From Pelobacter seleniigenes DSM 18267 (lineage in GTDB: Bacteria > Desulfobacterota > Desulfuromonadia > Desulfuromonadales > Geopsychrobacteraceae), in assembly GCF_000711225.1 (NCBI RefSeq), contig NZ_JOMG01000004.1:124001-188000 (forward strand): 64,000 nt of DNA, given 5' to 3'. Shown here one piece after another: positions 27,797-37,317 of the stretch (position 1 is its first letter; every line of letters starts with the position of its first letter). A program made the translations under genes and the position numbers. The notes beneath the pieces were generated by a model. The model worked only from the letters and a program-made list of their open reading frames with translations. It did not search any database and was not told where the DNA came from.

Positions 27797-28500
27797 GGTA
27801 GATGCTGATCCTTTGTTGCGCAGGCTGCTGGCATAGCGTCTGCTGAACCCGTGGTTGAGCGAGCAGAATCGATGGAAATCTGTTCCTTGTTTTTTGTGAG
27901 ATGGAGACCTGCGCTAATGGCGCTTGTTTAAGCAACTATGTAGTAACCTCGGGACTGTCCCCAGGGCCATCGGGGGCTGTCCCAAGAGTTTGCGAGCCAT
28001 GAAACTGTCGCGGTTAACACTGCAAAGACCTGGGACAGCCCCCGTGCGGGGACAGTCCCGGTTTTGCTGCCATCGCCCCTTAAACTAGCGCAATTCGGGA
28101 CATGGACGTTTTCCCCCCGGGGTTGAAACAGTCTGTGGCTGGATTCCTAAGCAATTTGTCCGGGGCGGCAGGAGTTCGCCAGCAAATGTTCAAAGCCGCT
28201 GTTGTGTCGCGCCGGCTTGTCCCCTGCTCAAGGTGTAGCCCGTCAGTTCCGGTCTGTCAATGCCCGACTGTGTGCCCCCTGGATGGCTGATTCGTAGCTC
28301 GCTGTCGTCCGGGTATTATCCATGACAACAGGTCCGCCCAGGTGGTTATGTCCGGCCCGGTTCATGGCAGTGACTGACCCTGGTTCGCAGGGGGGGCTGC
28401 CTCGACATTAGCGGTATTTATGTTAGGGTAAAAAGAAAGGAGGGGAAAATAACCGCCCCGAAACTTTGAATATGATCACGGAATTTAAGGATTTTTTATC
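27797..28500. other. 700-base intergenic region with a large inverted repeat
   Basis: There is no credible gene in this interval. It contains the inverted repeat annotated at 27951-28058. The ribosome-binding region and promoter of the following permease should lie at the right end (AAAGGAGGGG at about 28436-28445 is too far from the start to be its ribosome-binding site). Confidence 0.6.
27951..28058. repeat. Composite inverted repeat of GGGACTGTCCCC / GGGGGCTGTCCCA blocks
   Basis: The left arm has GGGACTGTCCCC (27951-27962) then GGGGGCTGTCCCA (27972-27984). The right arm has TGGGACAGCCCCC (28031-28043) then GGGGACAGTCCC (28047-28058), the exact reverse complements in reverse order, with different spacers of nine and three bases. 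Each block is also partly self-complementary. The structure resembles a dispersed intergenic palindrome of the REP type or the remnant of a small mobile element. Confidence 0.7.
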
Positions 28501-29703
28501 ATGACAGATAATTTCTGGCAGCTTTATGGAGAGGCGGTCATGACCGCTTTTGGTTTCTTCTGGAAAGCTGGCTGGGCATTTGTCTTCGGTTACTTTGTCA
28601 GCAGTATGATTCAGGTGTTTGTACCCAAAGGCCGCCTGACGCCCTATATGGGAAATCCCGGCTTCAAGAGCCTGTCGCTATCGACCTTCTTCGGGGCGAT
28701 CTCTTCGTCCTGCTCTTTTGCCGCCCTGGCCACCGCGCGCTCACTTCTCCTGAAGGGGGCTCACTTTATCGCCGCGGTCGCCTTCATGTTCGCCTCCACG
28801 AATCTCGTCATCGAACTCGGGATTCTTATCCTGATCTTCCTCGGCTGGCAATTCCTCGCCGCGGAAATCATCGGTGGTCTGTTGTTGATCGCTATCAGCA
28901 GTCTGTTGATTCGGCTGACCTTCCCCAAGAAATGGGTCGAGCAGGCCAAAGAGCGTATTGAAGAGGAGGACGACGAAGAACAGGATTTCGACTGGAAAGA
29001 GCGGATGCGCAGTGCCGAAGGGTGGCGCTTGGTCGGCCACAAGTTTGTCATGGAGTGGCAGATGGTTTGGGAGGAGATCTTGATCGGTTTCACCATTGCC
29101 GGGTTTGTGGCGGTTTTCGTTCCGGATACGCTGTGGGCAAAAATCTTCCTGATGGACGCGGCAAGTTCAGCCCCCGAATGGCTGCGGGCGGTGGAAAATG
29201 CCCTGGTGGCCCCCTTTGTTGCGGCGCTTACTTTTATCGGTTCCATGGGCAATATCCCCCTGGCCACGGTACTCAACGCCAATGGGGTGCTGTTTGCCGG
29301 GATCATGGGTTTTATCTATTCCGATCTGATGGTGCCGCCGCTGGTTGCGGTCAATGCCCGGTATTACGGCTGGCGTCTCGCCCTGTATATCGCCGGCATT
29401 ATGTATGTCGCGATTACCATGACCGCGCTGATCCTCCATTTTCTTTTCCTGGCCCTGCAGATAACCCCGGAGAGTGCGCGCGCTGTGGAGGATGTCGCTC
29501 AGTTCAAGCTTGATTACACATTCTGGCTGAACCTGCTCTTTATCGGCGTGACGGGTTGGCTGATTGCACTGCATCGGAGGCATGTCAAAAAACAGGATAT
29601 GAGCGGCATGGATCACGGCTCTGGTTTTTCGCTGAAACGGGTTCTGGTCTATGGCTGTCTGCTCATTCTGGCGGGAGGCTTGTTCAGTCGGGTTGTCTTC
29701 TGA
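28501..29703 (+). CDS. ArsP-family (PF03773-type) permease
   Basis: A 400-residue membrane protein with about eight helices in two bundles separated by a charged cytoplasmic loop (EERIEEEDDEEQDFDWKER region, residues about 146-165). The first bundle carries the family's conserved stretch SSSCSFAALATARSLLLKGA and AFMFASTNL. The second contains FIGSMGNIPLATVLNANG, the symmetrical counterpart. The best known members (ArsP) export organoarsenicals; others are uncharacterised. A Met/His-rich patch near the C-terminus (KKQDMSGMDHGSG) hints at metal contact. Substrate unknown. It is monocistronic. Confidence 0.88.
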   Translation: MTDNFWQLYGEAVMTAFGFFWKAGWAFVFGYFVSSMIQVFVPKGRLTPYMGNPGFKSLSLSTFFGAISSSCSFAALATARSLLLKGAHFIAAVAFMFASTNLVIELGILILIFLGWQFLAAEIIGGLLLIAISSLLIRLTFPKKWVEQAKERIEEEDDEEQDFDWKERMRSAEGWRLVGHKFVMEWQMVWEEILIGFTIAGFVAVFVPDTLWAKIFLMDAASSAPEWLRAVENALVAPFVAALTFIGSMGNIPLATVLNANGVLFAGIMGFIYSDLMVPPLVAVNARYYGWRLALYIAGIMYVAITMTALILHFLFLALQITPESARAVEDVAQFKLDYTFWLNLLFIGVTGWLIALHRRHVKKQDMSGMDHGSGFSLKRVLVYGCLLILAGGLFSRVVF

Positions 29704-29858
29704 TTCTTGCTCAGCCCAGCTCTTTTTCAACCGTCTGCAGGAAATGATCGCTATATTTCATATATACTGTAACTATGCCTCGACCAAGCCGGGGATAGTC
29801 GATTTTTAGAGAACTTTCGATCCATTGACTTTGATCCCTAAAAGGAAAAGGGACCATC

Positions 29859-32081
29859 ATGGCACAGTCGAAGGACAGGAATAGCGCTCAGCAATGGGGC
29901 GACTCCCTGCTGAAACGTCGCAGTTTTGCCATTACTCCGGGACGGTTCGCGCTGATTTACGCTGCCTGCGGAGTTGCCTGGATTGTCCTTTCCGATCTGT
30001 TGGTATTGTTCGTTGTCATCGATCAGGTCGATGCTTTTATCGTCGAGACGATCAAAGGGCTGGCTTATGTCACTCTGACCGCAGCCCTGGTCTACTGGCT
30101 GGCCGGTCGCGCGCAGCAGCAAATCATCAAGGTCCAGACCGCAGAAGAGCTGAAAAACACCCAACACCTCCTCGGCGTTATCCTGTCCAGTCTTGGCGAA
30201 GCCGTACTCCTGATCAATCCGGACAACCGGACCATTGTCGAGTGCAACCCTGCCGCCGAAAAACTGTTCGGCTATCGGCGCAACGAATTACTCGGCCTGA
30301 ACACCCGCATCCTTCATGAAAACGTTCAGTCTTACGAAGAGTTCAGCCGTGTCGGCGAACCGGAGCTGACCAGACAAGGGGTCTACCAGGCGGAAATCCG
30401 CATGAAACGCAAGGATTCGACTCTGATCGATACGCAAGTCACGGTAACGACGATCAATGAAAAAACGGGTTGGCAGGGCGGGGTCATCAGTATTATTCAT
30501 GATATGACCGAGCAAAAAAGTACCGAACAAAGGTTAAAGGAAAGTCGTAATCAGTATTTGGATATCGTTGAAGGGACACCGGATCTCATCACCAGGGTTG
30601 ATAGCGATGGGCGGGTGCTGTTTGTAAACCATGCCGCAAACAAATTTTTCGGCTTGAACCCGCAGGAGTGTATCGGCCGGTTTGCTTTCGACTTTCTGCA
30701 CCCGGATGACCGGGCCAGGACAATGGCGGCGTTTTCACGCTGGCTTGAAAGCAAGCAGAAAACCTTTTCTTTCGAAAACCGCCTGAAGAGTCTCACCGGC
30801 CAGGTTTATTTCATGGAATGGTCCATTCGGGCCGAGTATGACGATAACGGTCAAGTCTGTGGCTTTGCCAGTACGGCCAGGGATGTCACGGAAAAAAGGT
30901 GTGCGGAGGCAGAGCACGGCAAGCTGCAGGATCAACTTCTGCAGGCTCAGAAAATGGAATCGGTTGGCCAGTTGGCCGGCGGGATCGCCCATGATTTTAA
31001 CAACATGCTCAGTGTCATCATCGGCCATGCCGAAATCGCCCTGCGCCGATCGGATCAGGACAGCCGCATCTATAATAACCTCAAAGAGATCCGGACCGCA
31101 GCCAAACGTTCCGCGGACCTGACCCGGCAGTTGCTGACCTATGCGCGCAAACAGACCATCCAGCCGAAATTGCTGGATGTTAACGCACTGGTGAGCGGGA
31201 TGTTGAACATCCTGCGGCGGCTTATCGGCGAAAATATCGAGGTCATCTGGAACCCAGCCGCAGAGCTCTGGCCGGTCAAAATCGATCCGACTCAGTTCGA
31301 TCAAATCCTCACCAACCTGTGCCTGAACGCCCGGGATGCCATCAGCGGGACCGGGCAAATCATGATTCAGACGAAAAACGTCATCCTCGGCCAAAAGGAT
31401 CAGGACTCCCATCCGGAAATTGTCATTGGAGACTATGTGCGCCTTTCGGTTCAGGATAATGGCTGTGGCATGGATCCCGAAACCTTGGCGCATATTTTCG
31501 AGCCGTTTTTCACGACCAAAGATCCCGGTATCGGCACCGGCTTGGGGCTCGCCACGGTCCTGGGCGCAGTCAAGCAGCATAAAGGGTACGTTTACGCCTC
31601 CAGCGAACCTGGCCAGTGGACCATTTTCAATGTTTATCTGCCCCGCGCAGAAGGTGTCGTGCAGATTGAAACCAGTCCGTTGGATCGCCCGGTCCGCGAG
31701 GGGTCGGAAACCGTTCTGCTGGTTGAAGATGATCCCATGCTGCTCAACCTGCTGAAATCCATCCTGGAAGAGAATGGTTATACCGTCCTCGCCGCAACCA
31801 ATCCGGCTGCCGCCTTGTCGCTGGCCCGCGAATATCAGGGATCGATCCTCCTGCTGCTTTCCGATTTGATCATGCCGGTGATGAACGGCCGGCAATTGTT
31901 CGAGAAACTACATCCCCTGCGGCCTGAGATGAAAGTTCTGTTCATGTCCGGCTATTCCGACGATATTATTTCCAGCCAGGGGGTGATTCATGAACATATC
32001 CATGTCCTGCAAAAACCCATTGAGACCGACTTGCTGATCAGTACCGTGCGCAACATCCTGGACGCTCCGGCCAGCAACTGA
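29859..32081 (+). CDS. Membrane hybrid histidine kinase, PAS-PAS-kinase-receiver
   Basis: A 740-residue hybrid kinase. Two membrane helices (about residues 27-50 and 60-80) enclose almost no periplasmic loop, so sensing is likely cytoplasmic or within the membrane. Two PAS domains follow (about 95-215 and 225-350), then the H-box [10 protein letters not shown] (His about 378), an ATPase domain ([15 protein letters not shown]) and a receiver with its phosphoacceptor Asp in LLSDLIMP (about 669). The kinase and receiver parts resemble those of the soluble hybrid kinase at 57143-59101. AAAGGAAAAGGG precedes the ATG. No partner is adjacent. Confidence 0.92.
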   Translation: MAQSKDRNSAQQWGDSLLKRRSFAITPGRFALIYAACGVAWIVLSDLLVLFVVIDQVDAFIVETIKGLAYVTLTAALVYWLAGRAQQQIIKVQTAEELKNTQHLLGVILSSLGEAVLLINPDNRTIVECNPAAEKLFGYRRNELLGLNTRILHENVQSYEEFSRVGEPELTRQGVYQAEIRMKRKDSTLIDTQVTVTTINEKTGWQGGVISIIHDMTEQKSTEQRLKESRNQYLDIVEGTPDLITRVDSDGRVLFVNHAANKFFGLNPQECIGRFAFDFLHPDDRARTMAAFSRWLESKQKTFSFENRLKSLTGQVYFMEWSIRAEYDDNGQVCGFASTARDVTEKRCAEAEHGKLQDQLLQAQKMESVGQLAGGIAHDFNNMLSVIIGHAEIALRRSDQDSRIYNNLKEIRTAAKRSADLTRQLLTYARKQTIQPKLLDVNALVSGMLNILRRLIGENIEVIWNPAAELWPVKIDPTQFDQILTNLCLNARDAISGTGQIMIQTKNVILGQKDQDSHPEIVIGDYVRLSVQDNGCGMDPETLAHIFEPFFTTKDPGIGTGLGLATVLGAVKQHKGYVYASSEPGQWTIFNVYLPRAEGVVQIETSPLDRPVREGSETVLLVEDDPMLLNLLKSILEENGYTVLAATNPAAALSLAREYQGSILLLLSDLIMPVMNGRQLFEKLHPLRPEMKVLFMSGYSDDIISSQGVIHEHIHVLQKPIETDLLISTVRNILDAPASN

Positions 32082-32210
32082 GTTGTTTTGAGGCAACGTC
32101 CTGTTTTAGAAAGTTTTTCTTGCCGCTCCGCAGGTGATGATTTATTGTTCCAGTACGCTAGTTTGAAACGAGGGACTTTCAGTCCAAGCTTTTCAAGCTC
32201 TATGAATTGA

Positions 32211-32250
32211 TTCCTTCCCCCTTGATGGGGGAAGGTTAGGATGGGGGTGA
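32211..32250 (-). repeat. Dispersed 39-bp intergenic repeat, copy 2
   Basis: This is the inverted counterpart of the repeat at 13021-13059, differing at about two positions (CCCGACC there, CCTAACC here). Both include the same hairpin core. Confidence 0.75.
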
Positions 32251-32430
32251 AAATGCTGGCCAGTTTCCCCTCACCCCAACCCTCTCCCACGAGGGAAGAG
32301 GGGGCTATCTCAGGGCCTTTCAGCCTCGTCCCTCTGCACATTCAGTACATAGTCGTTTAGTGTCACGACAGGTTTTGCAGCAGTTATTAAGCGGGAGGGG
32401 GATGTATATGGGATCAACTCCTTGGATTCA

Positions 32431-32470
32431 AAACGCCACAGCATATGCCGGGTCAGGTGCTGTGGCGTTT
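32431..32470 (+). terminator. Perfect 12-bp hairpin before the DUF2235 gene
   Basis: AAACGCCACAGC and its exact reverse complement GCTGTGGCGTTT flank a 16-base loop. The A-start and T-end make it a plausible bidirectional terminator, though only a short T run follows. It lies about 350 bases after the kinase stop and 70 before the next gene, so it could also be a 5'-leader structure. Confidence 0.55.
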
Positions 32471-32540
32471 GCTATTTTGAGCAGACAACAAGACAGACGT
32501 TGAGCGAGCGGGCAAGGATCACATATTTAAAGGGGGGACG

Positions 32541-34073
32541 ATGAAGCACCTGATTGTTTGTTGTGACGGCACCTGGAACAATCCTCTGCAGGAAGAGAAC
32601 GGCGTGCCTGCGCCGACCAATGTGTTCAAGTTGTATAACGCCCTGGCCGAAGCCAGCCAGGGCTGCGAGCAGCTGAAATACTACCATCCCGGTGTCGGCG
32701 GGGAGGGCGGGTTGGTCTCGTCCATTGTCGGTGGCGCGTTCGGGGCCGGGATCAGTCGGCATATCTGTAACGCCTATCACTGGCTGGCCGAAAACTACCT
32801 CGAAGGGGATCAGATCTACCTGTTCGGTTTCAGCCGCGGCGCGTTCACCGCCCGCAGTTTGGGTGGTTTTCTGGGCAAAGGGCTGCTCAATCTGGACAAG
32901 ATCGATTCCAAAGAGGGCTGGGAACGCGTTCATACCGCCTATGAAAAAGGTTATCGGAAATGCAAGGAGAACTGGGCCAAAACCGACTGGGCGTTTTTCC
33001 ACGCCGGTCAGCCCGCGCCGATCCGCTTGATCGGGGTCTGGGACACGGTCGGCGCCCTCGGTATTCCCGACGATCTGGAAATCCTTAACTTTTTCGATGA
33101 TAAGGACAAGTGGGAATTCCATGACACGGAGCTGGGCGCCCACGTGCAGATCGCCCGTCATGCCATGGCCATCGATGAAATCCGTTCCAGCTTCAGCGTG
33201 ACCCGCTGGTCCAAAACAGCCCCGACCACAGATGCCAAAGAAATCTGGTTTCCCGGGGTGCATTCTGATGTTGGTGGCGGTTACGCGGACTGCGACCTGT
33301 CCAACGGGGCGCTGTTGTGGATGATGCAGGAAGCGCAGAGCGCCGGGCTGAAATTCCGCTCCGACGCCATCGCCCTGATTAAAGCCGATCCTCTGGGCGT
33401 CATGCACAATTCCTACAAAGGGGCCTTTGCCATGCTGCGCTCCCGTCCGCGCAATATCCCGGCGCTCGATCAGGCCAATGCGACGGCGTTTCATTCCAGT
33501 GCGCTGCTCCGTCAGAAGATTTCGCCTGTCACGTATCCGGCCTATCACCCCACCAAAATCCTCGCCCTCGGTGAATCTGTTGCCATAGACATTTATGCCG
33601 CCGAGCGCTGGAACAACACCGGCCTTTATCTGGAAAAAGGGCACAAATATCAGTTTTCCGCCACCGGGGAATGGAAAGACAGCAAGGATGTCTGCGACTG
33701 GAAAGGCACCCAGAACGACGACCTGACCAAAGGGGATATCGTCCGGTTGGGGTCGTCCTTCCTGGGACTGTTCGAGGGAGCCTTCAAAAAGGTCAGCAAG
33801 AATGATTCCTTCGACATGCTCTGGACCAAGCGGGTTGAAAGCCTCAAATGGTTCGTGATGGTCGGAGCCATTGCCAACGATTCCGGCAAACAGAAGTCCG
33901 TCAAACAAGACGGCAGCCCAACCCCGCATCAGTACGTCGACCTGACCAAATACCAGAACAAACCCCTTGAAATCAGCGCGCCGGGTTATCTCTACTGCTT
34001 CCCCAATGATGTCTGGAGCCTTTATGACAATAACCGGGGGAGTGTGAGGTTGGTGGTTGAGCGGGTGGGGTGA
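32541..34073 (+). CDS. DUF2235 alpha/beta-hydrolase protein
   Basis: A 510-residue protein. Residues 1-300 match the DUF2235 family: MKHLIVCCDGTWNN at the start, the nucleophile elbow GFSRGAFTAR (Ser about residue 98), and VWDTVGALG and GVHSDVGGGYAD further on. The family includes type VI secretion phospholipase effectors (Tle) and many uncharacterised cytoplasmic hydrolases. The last 160 residues form an extra domain (from KILALGESVAIDIYAAERWN) I do not recognise, probably beta-rich. There is no signal peptide and no VgrG, PAAR or immunity-like gene in the window. AAAGGGGGGACG precedes the ATG. Confidence 0.85.
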   Translation: MKHLIVCCDGTWNNPLQEENGVPAPTNVFKLYNALAEASQGCEQLKYYHPGVGGEGGLVSSIVGGAFGAGISRHICNAYHWLAENYLEGDQIYLFGFSRGAFTARSLGGFLGKGLLNLDKIDSKEGWERVHTAYEKGYRKCKENWAKTDWAFFHAGQPAPIRLIGVWDTVGALGIPDDLEILNFFDDKDKWEFHDTELGAHVQIARHAMAIDEIRSSFSVTRWSKTAPTTDAKEIWFPGVHSDVGGGYADCDLSNGALLWMMQEAQSAGLKFRSDAIALIKADPLGVMHNSYKGAFAMLRSRPRNIPALDQANATAFHSSALLRQKISPVTYPAYHPTKILALGESVAIDIYAAERWNNTGLYLEKGHKYQFSATGEWKDSKDVCDWKGTQNDDLTKGDIVRLGSSFLGLFEGAFKKVSKNDSFDMLWTKRVESLKWFVMVGAIANDSGKQKSVKQDGSPTPHQYVDLTKYQNKPLEISAPGYLYCFPNDVWSLYDNNRGSVRLVVERVG

Positions 34074-34105
34074 GCTGCCAGTTCTCAATTTAGTAGGCCT
34101 GCAAT

Positions 34106-34351
34106 ATGGACATTGCCGACCGCAAAGCCGAACTGTCGGAGAATATCCGTGGCGATATTGCCCTGATTTATTTTTATATGAATGATGCCTATCCGGGGCG
34201 GGGGATTATCAGCGGTAAGAACCGCAAACTGTTTGAGGCTTGGGATAAACAGGACCCGGTTGACGCCTGGGAGTGTGAGCGGGAAAGGCGGATTCAGAAA
34301 GTGCAGGGGAATGGGACTCAGTTTGTGATGGATAGATGCTTGAGTAAATGA
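34106..34351 (+). pseudogene. C-terminal fragment of an endonuclease I (EndA-like) gene
   Basis: The 81 residues correspond only to the last third of endonuclease I: RGDIALIYFYMNDAYPG, then NRKLFEAWDKQDPVDAWECERERRIQ, then VQGNGTQFV with the terminal Cys. Full-length enzymes are about 220-250 residues and carry the catalytic His-metal motif in the missing N-terminal half. The 32 bases between the DUF2235 stop and this ATG cannot encode the rest. There is no clear ribosome-binding site. I judge it a decayed remnant; expression as a short protein cannot be excluded. Confidence 0.75.
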
Positions 34352-34455
34352 ACGGGGTTTGCAAGTAATAAGGATGAATTTCTTTATTTATCAAATTTAT
34401 AATATGTGAAATATTAGAGTTTAATATATTTTTTAATATGATTTATGGAGGGGCT

Positions 34456-37317
34456 ATGTCAATTGAGCAATGGCTGATGAGTCCTGAGCGCCGTGAGCTG
34501 CTGGCATGGATAGGCTCTTTTGTTATAGGAGTCCCAACCGCGATTTATTCTATTTATAAATTTCTGAAAAAGTTTAAACTCACCACCTCTGATTCAAAAT
34601 CTTTAGATTCTGGATTTCCTTCGTTCATTATTGATAGCGCGACAATTTACAACATCGTCAACAATAATGTTTCTCCAGAGTCATTTCAGACTTTAGTCGA
34701 AGAGCTCGGTGTTACCAAGGCAGCGCTGAAAAAATTCTTTGAGATCATTCAAGAGGAACATGTTTCTCCCGAGGATCTCAACAGCACCTTGTGCCGGATT
34801 GCTCAGAGTTTTCATGAGCTGAAAATAAAGCTGGCTTCTTTTACCTCAGACGACCCGGAAGTCAACACCCTAAAACAACAAGCATCTAACGCTTTGGAAG
34901 CCGGACAGTTTTTGAAGGCCGAAGATCTTCTAAACCAGGCTAGTGACTGTGACGTTAAAAAAGCAATGGAAATTCAAAAGATTGCTCACAAGAAGTTATT
35001 GTCTGCGGCAGAAAGTAAGGCCGAGAACGCCCAACTGAAGAATTCTCAATTCCAATATGCTGTTGCTGCCGAATATTATCGGCAGGCGGTGGAACTGCTT
35101 CCCTCGGGGGAAGATAAAATTTTGGCCTCTTATCTCAATCTTGAAGGAATGTCTCTCTATAACCTCGGCAATTACGATAGTGCCAACCAGAAGTTGTCTA
35201 AGGCTGTCGACCTAATGAAGGAAGCTTTTGGCGAAGAACATCTATGTTCCCTGACCTGTATGAACAACCTTGCGGAAACATTGCGAGCCCAAGGGGACTT
35301 GAAAGGTGCCCGTACGCTTCAAGAGCAAGTTCTGGAGGTGAGTCGGCGGACCCTGAGCGAGGAGCATCCAGATAGTCTGATCAGTATGAACAACCTGGCG
35401 TTAACACTGCAGGCCTTGGGAGACTTGCGTGGTGCCCGTAAACTTCAGGAGCAGGTACTGGAGGTGAGCCGACGGTTCTTAGGCAGGGAACACCCGGATA
35501 ACCTGAGGAATATTAACAACCTTGCGGAGACATTGCGAGCCCAAGGGGACTTGAGAGGTGCCCGTACGCTTCAAGAGCAAGTGGTGGAGGTGAGCCGGCG
35601 GACCCTGGGCGAGGAGCATCCGGATAGTCTAAGAAATATGAACAACCTGGCGTTAACACTGCAGGCCTTGGGGGACTTGAACGGTGCCCGTAAACTTCAG
35701 GAGCAAGTGTTGGAGGTGAGCCAGCGGACTCTGGGTGAGGAGCATCCGGATACCCTGAGGGATATTAACAACCTTGCGGAGACATTGCGAGCCCAAGGGG
35801 ACTTGAAAGGTGCCCGTACGCTTCAAGAGCAAGTGGTGGAGGTGAGTCGGCGGACCCTGGGTGTGGAACACCCATTCTCTCTGACCGGTATGAACAACCT
35901 GGCGTTAACACTGCAGGCCTTGGGGGACTTGAGAGGTGCCCGTAAACTTCAGGAGCAAGTGCTGGAGGTGAGCCAGAGGACCCTGGGCGAGGAGCATCCG
36001 GATTGCCTGAGAAATATGAACAACCTGGCGTTAACACTGCAGGCCCTAGGAGACTTGAACGGTGCTCGCGAGCTCCAAGAACAGGTGCTGGAGGTGAGTC
36101 GGCGGCTCTTGGGCGAAGTGCACCCGTTCACTCTGACCAGTATGGGCAACCTAACATTAACGTTTAGAGCTCAAGGGGACTTGAACGGTGCTCGCGAGCT
36201 CCAAGAACAGGTGCTGGAGGTGAGTCGGCGGACCCTGGGCGAAGTGCACCCATTCACTCTGAGCGGTATGAACAACCTGGCGTTAACACTGCAGGCCCTG
36301 GGGGACTTGAACGGCGCTCGCGAGCTACAAGAACAGGTGTTGGAGGGAAGTCGGCGGACCTTGGGCGAGGAGCATCCGGATACCCTGGGGCATATGAACA
36401 ACCTGGCATTAACACTGCAAGCCCAAGGGGACTTGAACGGTGCCCATAAGCTTCAAAAGCAGGTACTGGAGGTGAGTCGGCGGACCCTGGGTGTGGAACA
36501 CCCATTCACTCTGACCGGTATGAATAACCTGGCGGAAATGCTTCGGGCACAAGGGGATCTAAATAGTGCTCGCGAGGTTTTTGAGCGGGCGCTGGAGGTG
36601 AGCCAGCGGACCCTGGGCGAGGAGCATCCGGATAGCCTGAGGCTTATGAACAACTTGGCGTTAACACTGCAAGCCCAAGGGGATTTGAACCGTGCCCGTA
36701 AGCTTCAAAAGCAGGGACTAGAAGTGAGTCGACGACTATTGGGTGGGGATCACCCGGATACCCTGAAACATATGAACAACTTGGCGGAAACTCTGCGAGC
36801 CCAGGGGGATTTGAACGGTGCACGGGACCTTCAGGAACAGGTACTGGAGGTGAGTCGGCGGCTCTTGGGCGAAGTGCACCCATTCACTCTGACCGGTATG
36901 AACAACCTGGCGTTGACACTGCATGCCCAATGGGATTTGAACTGTGCTCGCAGTCTCCAGGAAAAGGTGCTAGAGGTGAGTCGGCGACTATTGGGCGGGG
37001 ATCACCCGGATACCCTGAAACATATGAACAACTTGGCGGAAACTTTGCGAGCCCAGGGGCTTTTAAACGGTGCACGGGACCTTCAGGAACACGTATTGGA
37101 AGTGAGCGGGCGGACCCTGGGCGAAGAGCACCCAAGTACCCTCATCAGCATAGGAAACTTGGCAAATTCTCTTTGGGGGTTAGGGGAATGTAACGCTGCT
37201 ATCTCATTGATGGAGCAAACGATGTATGTGTTAGCCAAAAAACTCGGTGATGATCATCCAATCACAAAAAATTCAAAAGAAACTTTAGTCATTTGGAAAA
37301 AAGAACTTAATCAGTAA
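34456..37317 (+). CDS. Membrane-anchored kinesin-light-chain-type TPR repeat protein
   Basis: A 953-residue protein. An N-terminal membrane helix (about residues 16-36) is followed by a basic stop-transfer stretch, a helical linker region (about 50-220) and a divergent TPR. Then come fifteen near-identical 42-residue TPR units of the kinesin-light-chain/TPR_10-12 type (consensus MNNLALTLQAQGDLNGARxL, then QEQVLEVSRRTLGEEHPDTL), and one degenerate unit before a short tail. Such superhelices bind proteins or peptides. In other bacteria this repeat type is often fused to STAND or NB-ARC ATPases or caspase-like effectors; none is fused here. GGAGGGG before 34456 decides the start over the in-frame ATG at 34438. 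The gene and its flanks are more AT-rich than the core regions. Confidence 0.88.
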   Translation: MSIEQWLMSPERRELLAWIGSFVIGVPTAIYSIYKFLKKFKLTTSDSKSLDSGFPSFIIDSATIYNIVNNNVSPESFQTLVEELGVTKAALKKFFEIIQEEHVSPEDLNSTLCRIAQSFHELKIKLASFTSDDPEVNTLKQQASNALEAGQFLKAEDLLNQASDCDVKKAMEIQKIAHKKLLSAAESKAENAQLKNSQFQYAVAAEYYRQAVELLPSGEDKILASYLNLEGMSLYNLGNYDSANQKLSKAVDLMKEAFGEEHLCSLTCMNNLAETLRAQGDLKGARTLQEQVLEVSRRTLSEEHPDSLISMNNLALTLQALGDLRGARKLQEQVLEVSRRFLGREHPDNLRNINNLAETLRAQGDLRGARTLQEQVVEVSRRTLGEEHPDSLRNMNNLALTLQALGDLNGARKLQEQVLEVSQRTLGEEHPDTLRDINNLAETLRAQGDLKGARTLQEQVVEVSRRTLGVEHPFSLTGMNNLALTLQALGDLRGARKLQEQVLEVSQRTLGEEHPDCLRNMNNLALTLQALGDLNGARELQEQVLEVSRRLLGEVHPFTLTSMGNLTLTFRAQGDLNGARELQEQVLEVSRRTLGEVHPFTLSGMNNLALTLQALGDLNGARELQEQVLEGSRRTLGEEHPDTLGHMNNLALTLQAQGDLNGAHKLQKQVLEVSRRTLGVEHPFTLTGMNNLAEMLRAQGDLNSAREVFERALEVSQRTLGEEHPDSLRLMNNLALTLQAQGDLNRARKLQKQGLEVSRRLLGGDHPDTLKHMNNLAETLRAQGDLNGARDLQEQVLEVSRRLLGEVHPFTLTGMNNLALTLHAQWDLNCARSLQEKVLEVSRRLLGGDHPDTLKHMNNLAETLRAQGLLNGARDLQEHVLEVSGRTLGEEHPSTLISIGNLANSLWGLGECNAAISLMEQTMYVLAKKLGDDHPITKNSKETLVIWKKELNQ
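35248..37137 (+). repeat. Fifteen tandem 126-bp coding repeats
   Basis: Fifteen consecutive units, each exactly 126 bp (42 codons), with a sixteenth degenerate unit at 37138-37263. Units 1-6 alternate between an AETLRAQGDL type and an ALTLQALGDL type, giving a 252-bp higher-order dimer; units 12-15 show a second dimer pattern with LLGGDHPDTLKHMNNLAE. The high DNA identity implies recent duplication or gene conversion and predicts copy-number variation between strains. Confidence 0.92.

Larger units (their letters stand above)
32082..32540. other. Intergenic region with repeats, no gene
   Basis: About 460 bases without a credible gene. It carries the second copy of the 39-bp dispersed repeat (32211-32250) followed by a CCTCTCCCACGAGGGAAGAGGG hairpin-like tract at about 32281-32302, and a perfect 12-bp inverted repeat at 32431-32470 ahead of the DUF2235 gene. 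Confidence 0.6.

Noticed and set aside
32472-34088. 538-codon minus-strand frame opposite the DUF2235 gene
   Set aside because: No motif or ribosome-binding site; the plus-strand product has a clear family match.
35248-37137. Regular repeats that could be mistaken for a CRISPR array
   Set aside because: Units are 126 bp, directly adjacent without spacers and in one open reading frame encoding TPRs.
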